Source: Macrosoma leucophasiata (lineage: Eukaryota; Arthropoda; Insecta; Lepidoptera; Hedylidae). Taken from it: 64,000 bases of DNA. The stretch's first letter is position 1. Every line of letters starts with the position of its first letter. A program made the position numbers and the translations under genes. The notes under the pieces are model-generated. The model was given only the letters and a program-made list of their open reading frames with translations. It made no database searches and had not been told where the DNA came from. The DNA lies in contig JAWQUS010000022.1 in assembly GCA_036365455.1 (NCBI GenBank), positions 4,898,001 through 4,962,000 of the forward strand, given 5' to 3'. Below, piece by piece: positions 1-10,682 of the stretch.

Positions 1-852
1 GATGCACCTCGCTCTGGTCGCCCTATTACGGATAAAGTGGATGCCATTTTTGAAAAAGTGGAGCAAGATCGACATATCAGTAGTTACGACGTAGCTGAAG
101 AACTGAGAATTGATCACAAAACAGTTTTGGCGCATTTGAAAAAAGCTGGGTATAAAAAAAAGAACGATATTTGGGTACATAACGAGCTCACTGAAAAAAA
201 CCTAATGAACCGTGTACTCATTTGTGATTCTTTATTACGACGTAATGAAACCGAATCATTTTTGAAGAAGCTGATAACTGGTGATGAACAGTGGATCACG
301 TACGACAAAAACGTGCGAAAAAGGTCGTGGTCAAAGGCCGGTCAGGCTTCACAGACTGTGGAGAAACCCGGGTTAACTCGCAATAAGGTGATGTTGTGTG
401 TGTGGTGGGATTGGAAGGGCATTATTCATTATGAGCTATTACCACCAGGCAGGACTATCGATTCTGAACTCTACTGCGAACAACTGATGAGATTAAAGCA
501 AGAAGTTGAGAGAAAGCGGCCGGAATTGATCAACAGAAGGGGTGTGGTGTTTCATCATGATAACGCTAGACCTCACACATCTATAGCCACTCAGCAAAAA
601 TTAAGAGAGTTTGGCTGGGAGGTGTTAATGCATCCGCCGTATAGTCCTGACCTTGCACCTTCAGATTTCCACCTGTTTCGGTCTCTTCAAAATTCTTTAT
701 GCAATGTTAGGTTAATATCACGAGAGGACTGCCAAATCCACTTGTCGCTGTATTTTGATGAGAAGTCCCAAAATGTTTATAGCAATGGGATCATGTCCCT
801 ACCTACAAGATGGCAAAAGGTTATCGTACAAAATGGTACATACATACTTTAG
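1..852 (+). CDS. mariner transposase, N-terminus missing, otherwise open
   Basis: This encodes a cut-and-paste transposase that binds the element ends and acts in the nucleus. The frame is open from base 1 to a TAG at 850-852, so about 283 codons of a protein that is about 345 residues in this family are present; the first 60 or so lie outside the window. An internal ATG at 37 is not the true start. The catalytic D,D34D triad is complete: Asp at 283-285 (in TGDEQW), Asp at 559-561 (in HHDNARPH) and Asp at 664-666 (in APSD), with 34 residues between the last two. The second helix-turn-helix region (KVEQDRHISSYDVAEELRI) is also present. Unlike the other three copies, no stop or frameshift is visible here. 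Substitutions such as WVHNELTEKN against the WVPHELTERN of its relatives suggest some decay. Activity cannot be judged without the left end. Confidence 0.9.
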   Translation, partial: DAPRSGRPITDKVDAIFEKVEQDRHISSYDVAEELRIDHKTVLAHLKKAGYKKKNDIWVHNELTEKNLMNRVLICDSLLRRNETESFLKKLITGDEQWITYDKNVRKRSWSKAGQASQTVEKPGLTRNKVMLCVWWDWKGIIHYELLPPGRTIDSELYCEQLMRLKQEVERKRPELINRRGVVFHHDNARPHTSIATQQKLREFGWEVLMHPPYSPDLAPSDFHLFRSLQNSLCNVRLISREDCQIHLSLYFDEKSQNVYSNGIMSLPTRWQKVIVQNGTYIL

Positions 853-922
853 TTAAATTTAAATAAACTATATTAAAAAATGTTTTGAATTATCTTAAAA
901 AATGCGAAGAAACTTTTTCCCC
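1..922 (+). mobile_element. mariner copy 1, 5' end outside window
   Basis: This Tc1/mariner-family DNA transposon runs off the left edge of the window. Its 3' end contains the inverted-repeat sequence GCGAAGAAACTTTTTCCCC at about 904-922, which matches the ends of the copies at 51723 and 56520 but lacks the final CAACC. The body encodes a mariner transposase of the cecropia type. It is followed after about 25 bp by an RTE LINE remnant on the other strand. Confidence 0.93.
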
Positions 923-948
923 TATTAAAGTACCTTCAAGGTTGAATA

Positions 949-1310
949 TTACAAAAACGTATTCGTCCACTGCTGGACAAAGGCCTCCCCCAAAGAATGC
1001 CACAACGAACGGCCCTGGTCCGCCCTCATCCAGCGATTGCCCGCGACCTTCACCAGATCGTCGGTCCATCTTGCGGGGGGCCGGCCTACGCTTCGTTTTC
1101 CAGTACGCGGTCGCCACTCAAGAACTGCTCTGCCCCAACGGCCGTCAGTTCTTCGAGCAATGTGCCCTGCCCACTGCCACTTGAGTCTCGCTATTCGGAG
1201 AGCTATGTCGGTAACTTTGGTTCTCATGCGGATCTCCTCATTTCTGATTCAATCTCACAGAGAAACTCTAAGCATAGCTCTCTCAATTGCTCTCTGATGG
1301 ACCTGGAGCC
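949..1310 (-). pseudogene. RTE-type LINE reverse-transcriptase C-terminal remnant
   Basis: On the minus strand, 949-1227 encodes a peptide with the motifs WQWAGHIARR, GRWGRAVLEWRPRTGKRS, GRPPARWTDDLVKVAG and GEAFVQQW. These mark the C-terminal end of the endonuclease/reverse-transcriptase polyprotein of RTE-like non-LTR elements. Upstream, the same frame reads through AMLRVSL and IRNEEI but two CGA arginine codons have become TGA, so the copy is dead. It is 5' truncated, as is usual for LINE insertions. Related remnants lie at 27884, 30172 and 62057. Confidence 0.85.
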
Positions 1311-1442
1311 TTCTCATGAGGCCCATAGATTTTACTTAAAGTGCTGTTTACACCAAGGAAGAGGGGCCAGGAGAAGGGAAGAGCCGAGTGACACGCCGGA
1401 GATTGCCCGGGCGCGGGAGGGGTATCACTTGAAACGAAAATA

Positions 1443-2158
1443 GAAAACTATTCTATTTTGATTCAACTTGAAAGTCAAGTAGAACCATAATAAAGCAAGT
1501 CTCAACTAAAGTATTATCCTAAAGCACTCTGCTAAACACTAAGACAATGTAAACCGGGCCTTAGATGTAGATTCAGCCGATTGTCATTTATCAAAAGATA
1601 AGTGTCCAGTTTAGTTTTACCTTTATAAGCTTCTGTATAAACTTTAGTCCTTAGCACGACTAGACTTTGTTATCAAATTAAGAGCCATAGAGCAACGCGG
1701 GTACCCGGCCGCGGAGGGCCGGAGGGGAGTAGCCATATATATGCGGCCGTTTTGGAGCTTCGTCACTGGAGCTTTACCACAACTAAAACGGTTTTAGGGA
1801 AGGGTGAAAATGCTTTCATCTTTCATGATAATATTTTCGTTCTACAATAGTATCAACATACCAAAAAGAGGGTATAAAACTACGAACACATTTTCCCCTA
1901 TGTTATCATTGATAAAACCGCTCATAAATATTAAACGTACATAAACAACTGTAGTGAGAGGGCTACGTCCCAAGGGCTATGTCGCTATAAATTATGATAA
2001 AAGTGCCTATCGCGTTATGGATAAAAACTTTGTTATTATAATCATTGTTACTGAAAAAACTTCTAAAAAAACGAGGCAACTGGCAATCGCATTCAAGTTT
2101 ACAAGATCCCTTACAGTTTAGTAAATTTCCTATGCTACCGTGTATACCATAGATTATC
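1443..2158. other. no gene seen; one hAT-M1 end
   Basis: I see no coding potential here. Bases 1689-1740 match the left end of hAT-M1 (CATAGAGCAACGCGGG followed by GGAGGGGAGTAGCCATAT), but the rest of that MITE is missing. Confidence 0.6.
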
Positions 2159-2412
2159 ACTGGTGGTACCACCGCATTACCTAATATACTAGCCGCTAAA
2201 TCATAGTGGTCAGCACTATCGTGTTCCGGTCAGGTGGTAATGTACGGCCCTGTGATTTCCGGCACAGAGGCATAACACTTTAAGCCTCAGGAGTGGTAAC
2301 GCATCTGCATTTTTATCTTGGTCTTTATGTAAGTGTCTTAAGGCTGCAGTCATCACTTAATATCAATGTGAACTGTATTCTTATTTGCCACTAACATTAT
2401 TTAAAAAAATAT
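2159..2412 (+). repeat. SINE-A copy with internal head deletion
   Basis: It begins ACTGGTGGTA and jumps to CCACCGCATTACC, losing about 30 bp of the head. It then follows the family through GTGTTCCGGTCAGGTGGTAA and GGCTGCAGTCATCACTTAA to a short A-rich tail. Confidence 0.85.
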
Positions 2413-2442
2413 ATATATTGTAGGTTTACCTTTAAAATATAT

Positions 2443-2746
2443 CTACCTCAGTCGCCTAGTGGTAGCACGCTTTCAAGCTAGGTCTTGGGTTTTATTCTCG
2501 GACCGGGGATATCAGTGGCAGCGGTGCAAAATCCTCTAACACTGGTTTTTTCAATTGTCTGGAAGTTTCCCAGCTACCTCGAAGTTTGGTAATGTGCCCG
2601 GAGAAGTCAATAGGCTAGGCTTGTCACCTGTTACATGGGCCAAAAACGTAGCTGGTGAATCATGGGTGTTTGCATGTATGATTGAATGCATGCATTTACC
2701 TCTGCCTACCCCTTCGGAGATTAGACGCTTGAAATTACGTACGTGT
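2443..2746 (+). repeat. SINE-B, diverged full-length copy
   Basis: The head resembles a tRNA promoter (GTCGCCTAGTGGTAGCACG as A box; GGGTTTTATTC as a decayed B box). The body contains CTCGAAGTTTGGTAATGTGC and the tail reads CTCTGCCTACCCCTTCGG then TGAAATTACGT. Confidence 0.85.
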
Positions 2747-4500
2747 TAAGTAGGTAACATGCTACCGTGTGACGCCGGCGGGCCGCTAGTAATAATATAT
2801 ACACATCAAATAATATGTCATCAGCACACATTAACTCTCTTTGTCTTACAGTAAAAAACCCATTTGACCTCAATCAATGCCAAACGAATATTAAATCTGT
2901 TATACATCGATTAACGTACCCGTAAATCGAATATATTATCGAATAATTGCTCTGGATACCGAATAAATGACTCGATACTGGAGTTTATCATAATATACGG
3001 TTTCTGAGTTTTGTAAAGCTTGATAAGTGCTTTGATAAATGATTGAGAATTTACTCGAGTTGTATCGAGTTCCGATATTTTAAATTTATTGGTTTTTATA
3101 TGTGTATTTTGTATTAACTGCTGAATTTATAATATTCTCTATGCGACTTTTTGTAATGTTATTAAGTGGCAAATGAGCATACAGTTTAGGTACATTGATT
3201 GTAAGTTTTTTTTTTTTTTCACTCGCGCGTAATTTCTATTTTATGGAAGAATTGTATTTTTAAAGGACACGCAATAGCCTCATTTTTACTCACGCGTTTG
3301 TCTAAATTATGTAGAATTGTCCAAGAAATGATCAGCCTGGACCTGGCAACCCTATCTGTAACGCGCTTGGATACAGCTCTTTTCGCTTGATCAGTACATG
3401 GAAGTCCACAATAGCAGTCTAATTTGTAACTTTTTAGACTCGTTACGTAAACATTAAGCGAAAATTAATGACCGCCCGATTAGTCATAGTAAAAACCTCC
3501 AAAAAACCGCCTTCGACGCAAAGATAAGGTTTTTCGCCCCTTTCTAATATAGGACATTCTAGCTCGCTCATAATGGTCTGAACATTAGGGCGATAAGCTA
3601 GGGCGTATTTAAGCTACGGCCACGTTAGCACGACTACGTCAGTCAATAATATAAGTTTTACTGGTGGTAGAGTTCTTGTGAAAGAGCTCGAGGGCGGCAC
3701 CACCGCATTATCTAATCTAAATAGTAGTGTTCAGCGCTATCGTGTTCCGGTTAGATAGTACTGTATGACTCCGTAACAGCTGTCACAGAGACAACAATTT
3801 ACGTACTTTTAATATATATAAATAATGCTTGTACCAAAAATAAGAGAAAAGATGTTTCAAAGGGCAGTCCTTACCTACCATTTTGGGGTAAAAAAATATT
3901 CTAAAACCAATTCTCATACGTTACATATATATGAACCAAATTTCATGATAATCGGTACAGCCGTATCGGAGGAGCATCATCAAAGATACTGTAACACGAT
4001 TTTTTAAATTTTAATATTAAAAAATATGCTACTTTGGTTTTAAATTGAAACGTTTCTAATTAAAATGTCGTTGATGCTAGTAACTGCGCCCTACGGTTAC
4101 GCCAATGACAGTTTATATAGAAGCATGTTTACTCGACAGTCGCAGTAGCCGACGCTTAAGCAAGATTACGTAAGGTTTATTAACGAGAATAGTTAGTACC
4201 TATCTCCTGCACAAACTTATGTTCTAACAAGACGGTGGAGTAACATATTCAGCAAGTTTTTATACCTCTCTTGTTAACTTGGGAACAAATTACAACTATA
4301 TTTCAATTTCACACGTTACTGCACTTCGCCGATTATTCGTCTCCTAAAATAAGAGCCATATGTTATGTGTAAGATTCCGTTTAATATTTTGAAGGTTCTC
4401 CAAAAAGAAAAACTGTTCTTTTGTCAGAGTTTTAACCCACGGTTTAATCAATCAACATAAATAAAGGGTACTTGGAAAATAAGTGCAAAGATGTGTGTGT
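2747..4500. other. AT-rich sequence with small repeat fragments
   Basis: No gene is recognised. A Helitron-type 3' end (CGGGCCGCTAG) lies near 2779-2789, a SINE-A 3' tail in minus orientation near 3168-3205, and a diverged SINE-A head at 3660-3797 that ends at CACAGAGACAA, matching the older subfamily also seen at 58398. The remainder is AT-rich with no assigned content. Confidence 0.55.
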
Positions 4501-4629
4501 GGCATTAGGAGAATCTATGCCATAATCGCCACGGTTGGCAGGTGGATTGGCGATCGCAGTGACGGTAGTTTTTATCGCAGGGGCTTTTCCCGCGTTGTAA
4601 TTTTACTACCGCCCCATTGGCATGGGTTG
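4500..4629 (-). repeat. LINE-like 3' fragment flanking the minisatellite
   Basis: The sequence GCCATAATCGCCACGGTTGG and the following GGCGATCGCAGTG recur, diverged, at 46408-46440 (direct) and 35690-35750 (reverse complement). The last of these lies next to a LINE 3' end. The family is otherwise unknown to me. Confidence 0.45.
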
Positions 4630-5660
4630 AACGCCATTGTTCGGTCGACTGACTGCTTTATTGGATGAAAATTCTCTTCCAGTTGAAGAACATTTTCTTC
4701 CAGAGGGAGAATTCTCTTCCAGTGTAAGAACGCCCCCATTGGAATGGTTTGAACGCCATTGTTCGGTCGACTGACTGCTCTAGTGGAAGAATTCTCTTCC
4801 AGTGGGAGAATTCTCTTCCAGTGTAAGAACGCCCCATTGGAATGGTTTGAACGCCATTGTTCGGTCAACTGACTGCGCTAGTGGAAGAATTCTCTTCCAG
4901 TGGGAGAATTCTCTTTCAGTGTAAGAACGCCCCATTGGAATGGTATGAACGCCATTGTTCGGTCAACTGACTGCGCTAGTGGAAGAATTATCTTCCAGTG
5001 GGAAGTGGGAGGATTCTCTTCCAGTGTAAGAACGCCCCATTGGAATGGTTTGAACGCCATTGTTCCGTCGACTGACTGCGCTAGTGGAAGAATTCTCTTC
5101 CAGTGTAAGAACGCCCCATTGGAATGGTTTGAACGCCATTGTTCCGTCGACTTACTGCGCTAGTGGAAGAATTCTCTTCCAGTGGGAGAATTCTCTTCCA
5201 TTGTAAGAACGCCCCATTGGAATGGTATGAACGCCATTGTTCGGTCGACTGACTGCGCTAGTGGAAGAATTCTCTTCCAGTGTAAGAACGCCCCATTGGA
5301 ATGGTATGAACGCCATTGTTCCGTCAACTGACTGCGCTAGTGGAAGAATTCTCTTCCAGTGGGAGAATTCTCTTCCAGTGTAAGAACGCCCCATTGGAAT
5401 GGTTTGAACGCCATTGTTCGGTCGACTGACTGCGCTAGTGGAAGAATTCTCTTCCAGTGGGAGAATTCTCTTCCAGTGTTAAGAACGCCCCATTGGAATG
5501 GTATGAACGCCATTGTTCGGTCGACTGACTGCTCTAGTGGAAGAATTCTCTTCCAGTGGGAGAATTCTCTTCCAGTGTAAGAATTCTCTTCCAGTGGAAG
5601 AAAATATCTTTCATTGGAAGAAAATTCTCTGCCAGTGGAAGAAAATTCTTCCATGAACAT
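4630..5660. repeat. Modular minisatellite, ten units of 98 or 79 bp
   Basis: The phrase AACGCCATTGTT occurs at 4630, 4752, 4850, 4948, 5053, 5132, 5230, 5309, 5407 and 5506. Spacings are 122, 98, 98, 105, 79, 98, 79, 98 and 99 bp. The 98-bp units contain two, and the 79-bp units one, of a 19-bp block built on AGAATTCTCTTCCAGTGGG; the difference is exactly one block. Past 5520 the blocks continue alone to about 5660. Open frames that run across the array on both strands are a by-product of the repeats and I do not call them genes. Confidence 0.95.
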
Positions 5661-6150
5661 ATCATGGAAGAATTAGGTTTTCGCGAGCTACACTCATTGA
5701 AATAAAGCTATTTTTTAGGGATTTATCTCGCGTATATTAAAATTCTTCCGCTAGAAGACGATGGGTCAATAGGTAGTTTAAACGTAACTTATTATATTGA
5801 TAACCTTTATTGACCCCCGCTGTTTATATTAATGGACGAGTGGTCCCTAACGGTCAGTGCATCGGATTGCGTCATTTGTGAGACTCGATATCTGGAGATA
5901 ACAACATTGATGTTCACTAATGGTAGAGCTCTAGTGACGGAGCTCGTGGGCATAAGCACGAGAACCTAATCTACTTGCCATTAGATGGTAGTGTTTGGGA
6001 CTATCGTAACTGCTTCAGTAATAAAGTGGTAGCCTCTCAACTACTACTAGGCTGGGGTCCTGGATTCGATTTTCTGGTCGGGGGCTATTAGACTTTACTG
6101 GTGGTAGAGCTACAGTGTCGGAGCTCGCAAGCGTAGGCACCATCGCATTA
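5661..6150. repeat. Fragments of SINE-A, SINE-B, SINE-A in series
   Basis: After about 250 bp without assignable content comes a SINE-A head at 5916-5990. A SINE-B head follows at 6008-6093 (GGGGTCCTGGATTCGATT is its B box region), then a second SINE-A head at 6097-6150 that stops abruptly at the LINE tail. Confidence 0.7.
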
Positions 6151-6480
6151 TGAAGAAAGAAGAAGAAAGAAGAAGAAAAAACATTTATTGGCGCAGCCGA
6201 TCAAGTACTGCATAAAAAAGCAATAGAAAAAAAATTAAACATTTAAAATATAAGTAGGTTGGTACGACAAAAAAAAAACAAAGACATTAAAACACAAAAA
6301 AAAAAAGAAAGAACACTGTTAATATAAAAAGAAATAGGTACCTTGTAACAGTAGAAAAATAAAACAAGATCTCACGGCTGCACCAAATAGTTCCCAGTTC
6401 AGCAAAATGTCAAGCCGGAGCCTGACGCTGGTTTTCAACTGGAAACTAGTTGGTGGGACACGGATATCAGTCCTAAAAGT
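6151..6480 (-). mobile_element. LINE 3' UTR end, minus orientation, GAA-rich tail
   Basis: GAAGAAAGAAGAAG then AAAAACATTTATTGGCGCAGCC marks the tail and polyadenylation region of a retroposon read on the minus strand. The same series, including CAAGATCTCACGGCTGCACC, recurs at 21075-21330. The coding part is absent and the clade cannot be assigned. Confidence 0.6.
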
Positions 6481-6689
6481 CTATATCAATATAATAAATA
6501 CTTACTAGGAATAAACCGATACATAAGTGCAAATAAATTATATTATATTTATTATATAAGTAGATAAAACAGGTTAAACTAAACAAAAACAAAAATAAAA
6601 AATTATACGTACTTGAATACCAACAAATTACATTAAATATTACATAATATAAAATAAAACGTACAAAAATGTTTAAATATATAGGTATA

Positions 6690-7008
6690 TAAATTATATT
6701 ATATTTATTTATTTATTTATTTATACTTTTATGCACATTATACATATGGCGGACTTAATGCCACTAGGCATTCTCTGACAGTCAACCATGGGGTTATGGG
6801 AGAAATAGTCTAGGGTGTGGGAGCAAAAAAAAGTTACAAAAAGTATTATCATACTTATGATATCAAGTACAGAACAAAAAAAAAATAATAATATATCTAT
6901 TGATATAGGTACTTACTAATTAATAAATACAAAAATTCATACATGATATATTTAATTTAAATTTACTTAAAACATCAAGATAAATAAATACATAATATAA
7001 TAAACTAC

Positions 7009-7040
<32 letters not shown>

Positions 7041-7262
7041 TATACATATGATGGCTAACATATGAAATTAGGACAACTGACTCAATAAGTATTTCTTTAG
7101 CATGAACTTGAAAGTTAATTTACTGGGAGATTTCCGGATTTCAATGGGAAGCGTGTTCCAGAGCTTTATTGTCGAGATGGCAAAGGAGTTTGACAAGAAA
7201 CCTGAACGGTGTGAAGGAATTGCAAGAGTTACATTTTCAGATGAACGTAGAGCGAAATTGTA
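6690..7262 (-). mobile_element. Non-LTR retrotransposon 3' end, minus orientation
   Basis: Reading the minus strand, a coding remnant at about 7068-7259 gives AISTIKLWNTLPIEIRKS followed by LTFKFMLKKYLLSQLS and a stop. The K-LWN-LP-IR pattern is typical of the last residues of Jockey/CR1-type ORF2. A long AT-rich 3' UTR containing GGCGGACTTAATGCCACTAG (plus-strand wording, 6749-6768) and an (AATA)n tail follows at 6690-6725. An (AT)n tract lies at about 7009-7050. Confidence 0.7.
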
Positions 7263-7429
7263 CTATATTAATTATACTTATACGAGCGCATACAAGTGCG
7301 TCGAGATGTCATCTATCTCCATCTCTGTTTGGTAGGTACCTATATCTGTTCACCACACGACCTCCCCCGACTTCATCCGAGCGCTGCCGACGGCGACGCT
7401 CAGCCTATCGACGCGCTATATGACGCGCG

Positions 7430-7728
7430 CTATCTAATATACTTGCCGCTAATTGGTAGTGTTTAGCACTATCGTGGTCCGGTCAGGTGGTAATGTAATT
7501 GTGTAAATGTAATTTCCGGCACAGAGGCATAACACCTCAGGCCTCAGGAGTGGCTACGCATCTGCATTTTGACCTCTGGTCAATGTGTGGGTGTCTTTAG
7601 GCTGCCGGGATATCTGGCGGTCTACAATCTCTGCCTACCACGTTAGGGACCTAGCGTGAAGATACATATTAGGTAATACTTACTGTGGTGTCTCCAGCCG
7701 CGAGCTCCGTCGCCGGAGCTTTACCACC
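7430..7728. repeat. SINE-A fragment, LINE-W end, inverted SINE-A head
   Basis: 7430-7605 is plus-strand SINE-A without its ends. 7606-7664 is the last 60 bp of the LINE seen at 19690 (GGGATATCTGGCG then GTGAAGATACATA). 7668-7728 is a SINE-A head on the minus strand. Confidence 0.75.
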
Positions 7729-7782
7729 AGTAGTTACACCATTTCTTACTCAAGAATGGGTAAACCAATTTCCATGAGTATT

Positions 7783-8064
7783 TTTTTTTATGTATTAAAA
7801 GTGGCAAACAAGCATGCAGTTGACATTGATGTTAAGTGATGACTGCAGCCTATAGCCACTCACACAAAGACCAAGGTCAAAATGCAGATACGTTACCACT
7901 TCTGGGGCCTTAGGTGTTATGCCTCTGTGCCGAAAATAACAGGACCGTACATTACCTAACCGAAATACGATAGTGCTGAACACTACCATTTAGCGGCAAG
8001 TATATTAGGTAATGCGGTGGTGCCTACGCCCGCCAGCTCCGTCGCTGGATCTCTACCACCAGTA
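7783..8064 (-). repeat. SINE-A, nearly full length
   Basis: It starts on the minus strand at CTACCACCAG (8055-8064) and ends in the T tract at 7783. All family landmarks are present, with scattered substitutions. Confidence 0.88.
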
Positions 8065-8489
8065 TGAATCCCCGGGTGTCACTTGTATTCAAATTAAGAT
8101 TGTAATTTAATTATGATTGCCTAGCTACTCTGTTGGAGGACTGAAAGAGGACACTGGTATGAATTTAATTGAAGAAAAACAACCTTTTAATTAATTTTTG
8201 TAAGTGTAATTGAATTTAAATACGAGTGATAATTGTGTACCTTAGTGATTAAATTGAATTTCCGAAACTTGGAAGTGTAAATTAAAAATTGAAATACATT
8301 AACAAACACGTCTTGCGTGGATTGCCTATCAAAATATAGGTACTATATTCATTTTTTTTATGTGATAAAAGTGGGAAATAAGCGTGCAGTTAACATTGAT
8401 GTTAAGTGATGACTGCAGCCTATATACACCCACACAAAAACCAAGGTCAAAATGCAGATGCGTTACCACTCCTGAGGCCTTAGGTGTTA

Positions 8490-10101
8490 ACCCGGTGTTA
8501 GGGTGTTGGGGCGTTTCGGTCCGCTCGTGTTTCGTCCCGCGGACCGAAACGCCTAACAATGCCTTCTGAATGGGGCTTTTCGGTCCGCGGGAGGAATCGC
8601 CCCATATGTTTATTATTATGGGGCGATTCGTCCCAATACGAATACCTGTTTTGAAAGATTTAAGTACAGTTGGTTACAAAAAATTGAGAAATAAATAAAA
8701 GGCAATGTAATATAATTTATTTTAATTTATTTATATTGCCTACATATAAATCAACTTAAATAAATAAATCACATAAATCAAATTATATATATATTACACA
8801 TAAATCAACACAGAACATTAATCATATCATGTATATATTTATGTAATATGATTAATTGGCATTAAAATGTTAAATACTTTGACACAATAAAAAACAACTA
8901 TAATAAAAAACATCGCCGTATATTTATGCAGTAAAGTTTTAAAAAACACTTAAAACAATTAAATAGGTACAAGGTCATCACAGATTGCAGTTATGTTTTC
9001 AATTTACGTAAACTAGGTAACAATAAAATCAGTCAGATTAATTAGTCTGTTTATAACTATTCAATAATAAAACATTCGTAGGTATATTTCTAAAAAAATC
9101 ACAGATTGACAGTCTAATTATACTAGGTATCTATCTATAAAATCAATAGACATAACTTTAAAATATTCTTGGAAAATCCAACACAATCTAATAAAGTATG
9201 ACTCTAATATTTCAACTTTTCTAGGCAATTATTTCTTATTATAAGTATTAAAAATAAACTGCACTCACCAAATTCGGGACTTAACGGCACTTAAAATATG
9301 TGTGTATCACGTGAAAAAAAAGGAAAAGTGTTCTAAATAACGAAATTGCTACCCATGCATAAAGAGTTTAGTACCTGCTGGAGCGGCCGGTTTCCTGGAA
9401 GTGCACGCGCGCGTGGTAATTATAGACAGTACTGCACTGCGCGGCACTTGCGACAATAGGGACAGAGATAAGAATTCAAACTAGTCTGTAGCATCTTGTA
9501 AAGTTACTACCAATTATTACAACTAAAACTCTACACTTTTTTACTCGCGGGCGTAGGCACCACCGCATTACCTGATTTACTTGCCGCTAAATGGTAATGT
9601 TCAGCACTATCGTGTTCCGGTCAGGTGGTAATGTACGGCCCTGTAATTTCCGGCACAGAGGCATAACACCTTAGGCCTCAGGAGTGGTAACGCATCTGCA
9701 TTTTGACCTTGGTCTTTGTGTGGGTGTCTATAGGCTGCAGTCATCACTTAACATCAATGTGAACTGCATGCTTGTTTGCAACTTCAATTACATAAAAAAA
9801 AAAAAAAAAAACTAATATTAAAAAAGATGTAAGATTTGTTTCTTTCTATTTTTGTCTGATAAGGTTGTATTTGTAATGATTTAACGCAAATAATTGGTGA
9901 ACGAAAGTATTTTTTTTTGTATTCGACTGTACATGACAAAGTAACTGGACCGAATCTACACATTTAAGAGGAACTCTTCGGCGATTCGGTCCACTTCCCA
10001 TTTGTGGGCCGAATAGCCCCATGAATAAAATGCTCATAGGCGTTTCGGTCCGCGGGACGAAACACGAGCGGACCGAAACGCCCCAACACCCAGGTGTGGG
10101 T
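8490..10101. mobile_element. TA-M3: non-autonomous TIR element with hairpin ends
   Basis: The ends begin ACCC on both sides and are flanked by TA (8488-8489 and 10102-10103). Removing the insert and one TA restores the SINE-A sequence GGTGTTATGCC. A near-perfect inverted repeat of about 55 bp joins 8501-8555 to 10037-10091. Inside each end lies a second palindrome, GGCGTTTCGGTCCGC and its complement with a 14-base loop (8510-8553 and 10039-10082). Another hairpin, GAATCGCCCCATA with its complement, follows near 8593-8628. The interior is AT-rich without a transposase. A TA duplication fits the Tc1/mariner superfamily, but these ends are not known to me. Confidence 0.85.
9545..9812 (+). repeat. 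SINE-A, 5' truncated, inside TA-M3
   Basis: It starts at CGCGGGCGTAGGCACCACCG and runs to an 18-base A tract. As it lies within TA-M3 it inserted after that element, making three layers with the surrounding SINE-A. Confidence 0.88.
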
Positions 10102-10194
10102 TATGCCTCTGTACCGGAAATTATATATAGGGCCTCAATTAACCACCTGAACGGAACACGATAGTGCTGAACGCTACCATTCAGCGGCAAGTAT

Positions 10195-10526
10195 GTATGT
10201 ATCTTCACGCCAGGTCCCTAACGGGGTAGGCAGAGAGTGTAGAGCGCCAGACATCCCGGTTCTGACAAACCTCTCGTGCCTCGTCTACCTTCATCATTCT
10301 CTTCATACATGCACGCCGATTCCTAAGACTTTTGACACCACCATCAGACAGAACTCGACCTATTTGGTCATGGTAGGTCAGCCTTGGTCTTCCTGGGCCT
10401 CTGCAACCATCCACATTCGCATTGTATATCTGTTTAGTCATTCGCTCATTCGACATTCTTTCTATATGCCCGAACCATCGGAGCATGCCTTTTTTCATTT
10501 TTACACCGATACTATCATTCAAGCAA
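10195..10526 (-). pseudogene. LINE-W reverse-transcriptase C-terminal fragment
   Basis: On the minus strand it encodes MLRWFGHIERMSNERM, GRPRLTYHDQIGRVL and a terminal WRSTLSAYPVRDLA before the stop. This is the C-terminal tail of a non-LTR reverse transcriptase. It is 5' truncated, ends in TACATAC repeats instead of poly-A, and is bounded by a perfect 12-bp target duplication. A plus-strand copy with the same end lies at 19690-20034. Confidence 0.85.
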
Positions 10527-10682
10527 AGCGGCAAGTATATTAGGTGGTATAATGCAGTGGTGGCTGCGCCCTCAATCGCCGTCACTAGAGCTCTACCACC
10601 AGTAAGTTTTTGAATAATCCATGCACTTCCTTCCATATTTTAAAACAAAATGATCCAAGTCCAGCCGTTATCGAGTTTTAGC

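Larger units (their letters stand above)
8350..10601 (-). repeat. One SINE-A split by two insertions
   Basis: The three pieces 8350-8489, 10102-10194 and 10527-10601 join in the right order to make one minus-strand SINE-A. The first gap is TA-M3 (8490-10101) with a TA duplication. The second is a LINE fragment (10195-10526) with a 12-bp duplication, AGCGGCAAGTAT, at 10183-10194 and 10527-10538. The SINE therefore predates both insertions. Confidence 0.88.

Noticed and set aside
5337..5660. Frames of up to 107 codons within the minisatellite
   Set aside because: Both strands are open because of the repeat composition; unit lengths of 98 and 79 are not multiples of three, so no consistent protein repeat is maintained.
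4630..5660. CRISPR-like array
   Set aside because: The spacing is regular but the intervening sequence is the same in every unit, and the setting is eukaryotic; it is a minisatellite.
7102..7335. 77-codon plus-strand frame as a gene
   Set aside because: The opposite strand encodes a recognisable LINE C-terminus (LWNTLPIEIRKS), so this frame is its antisense shadow.
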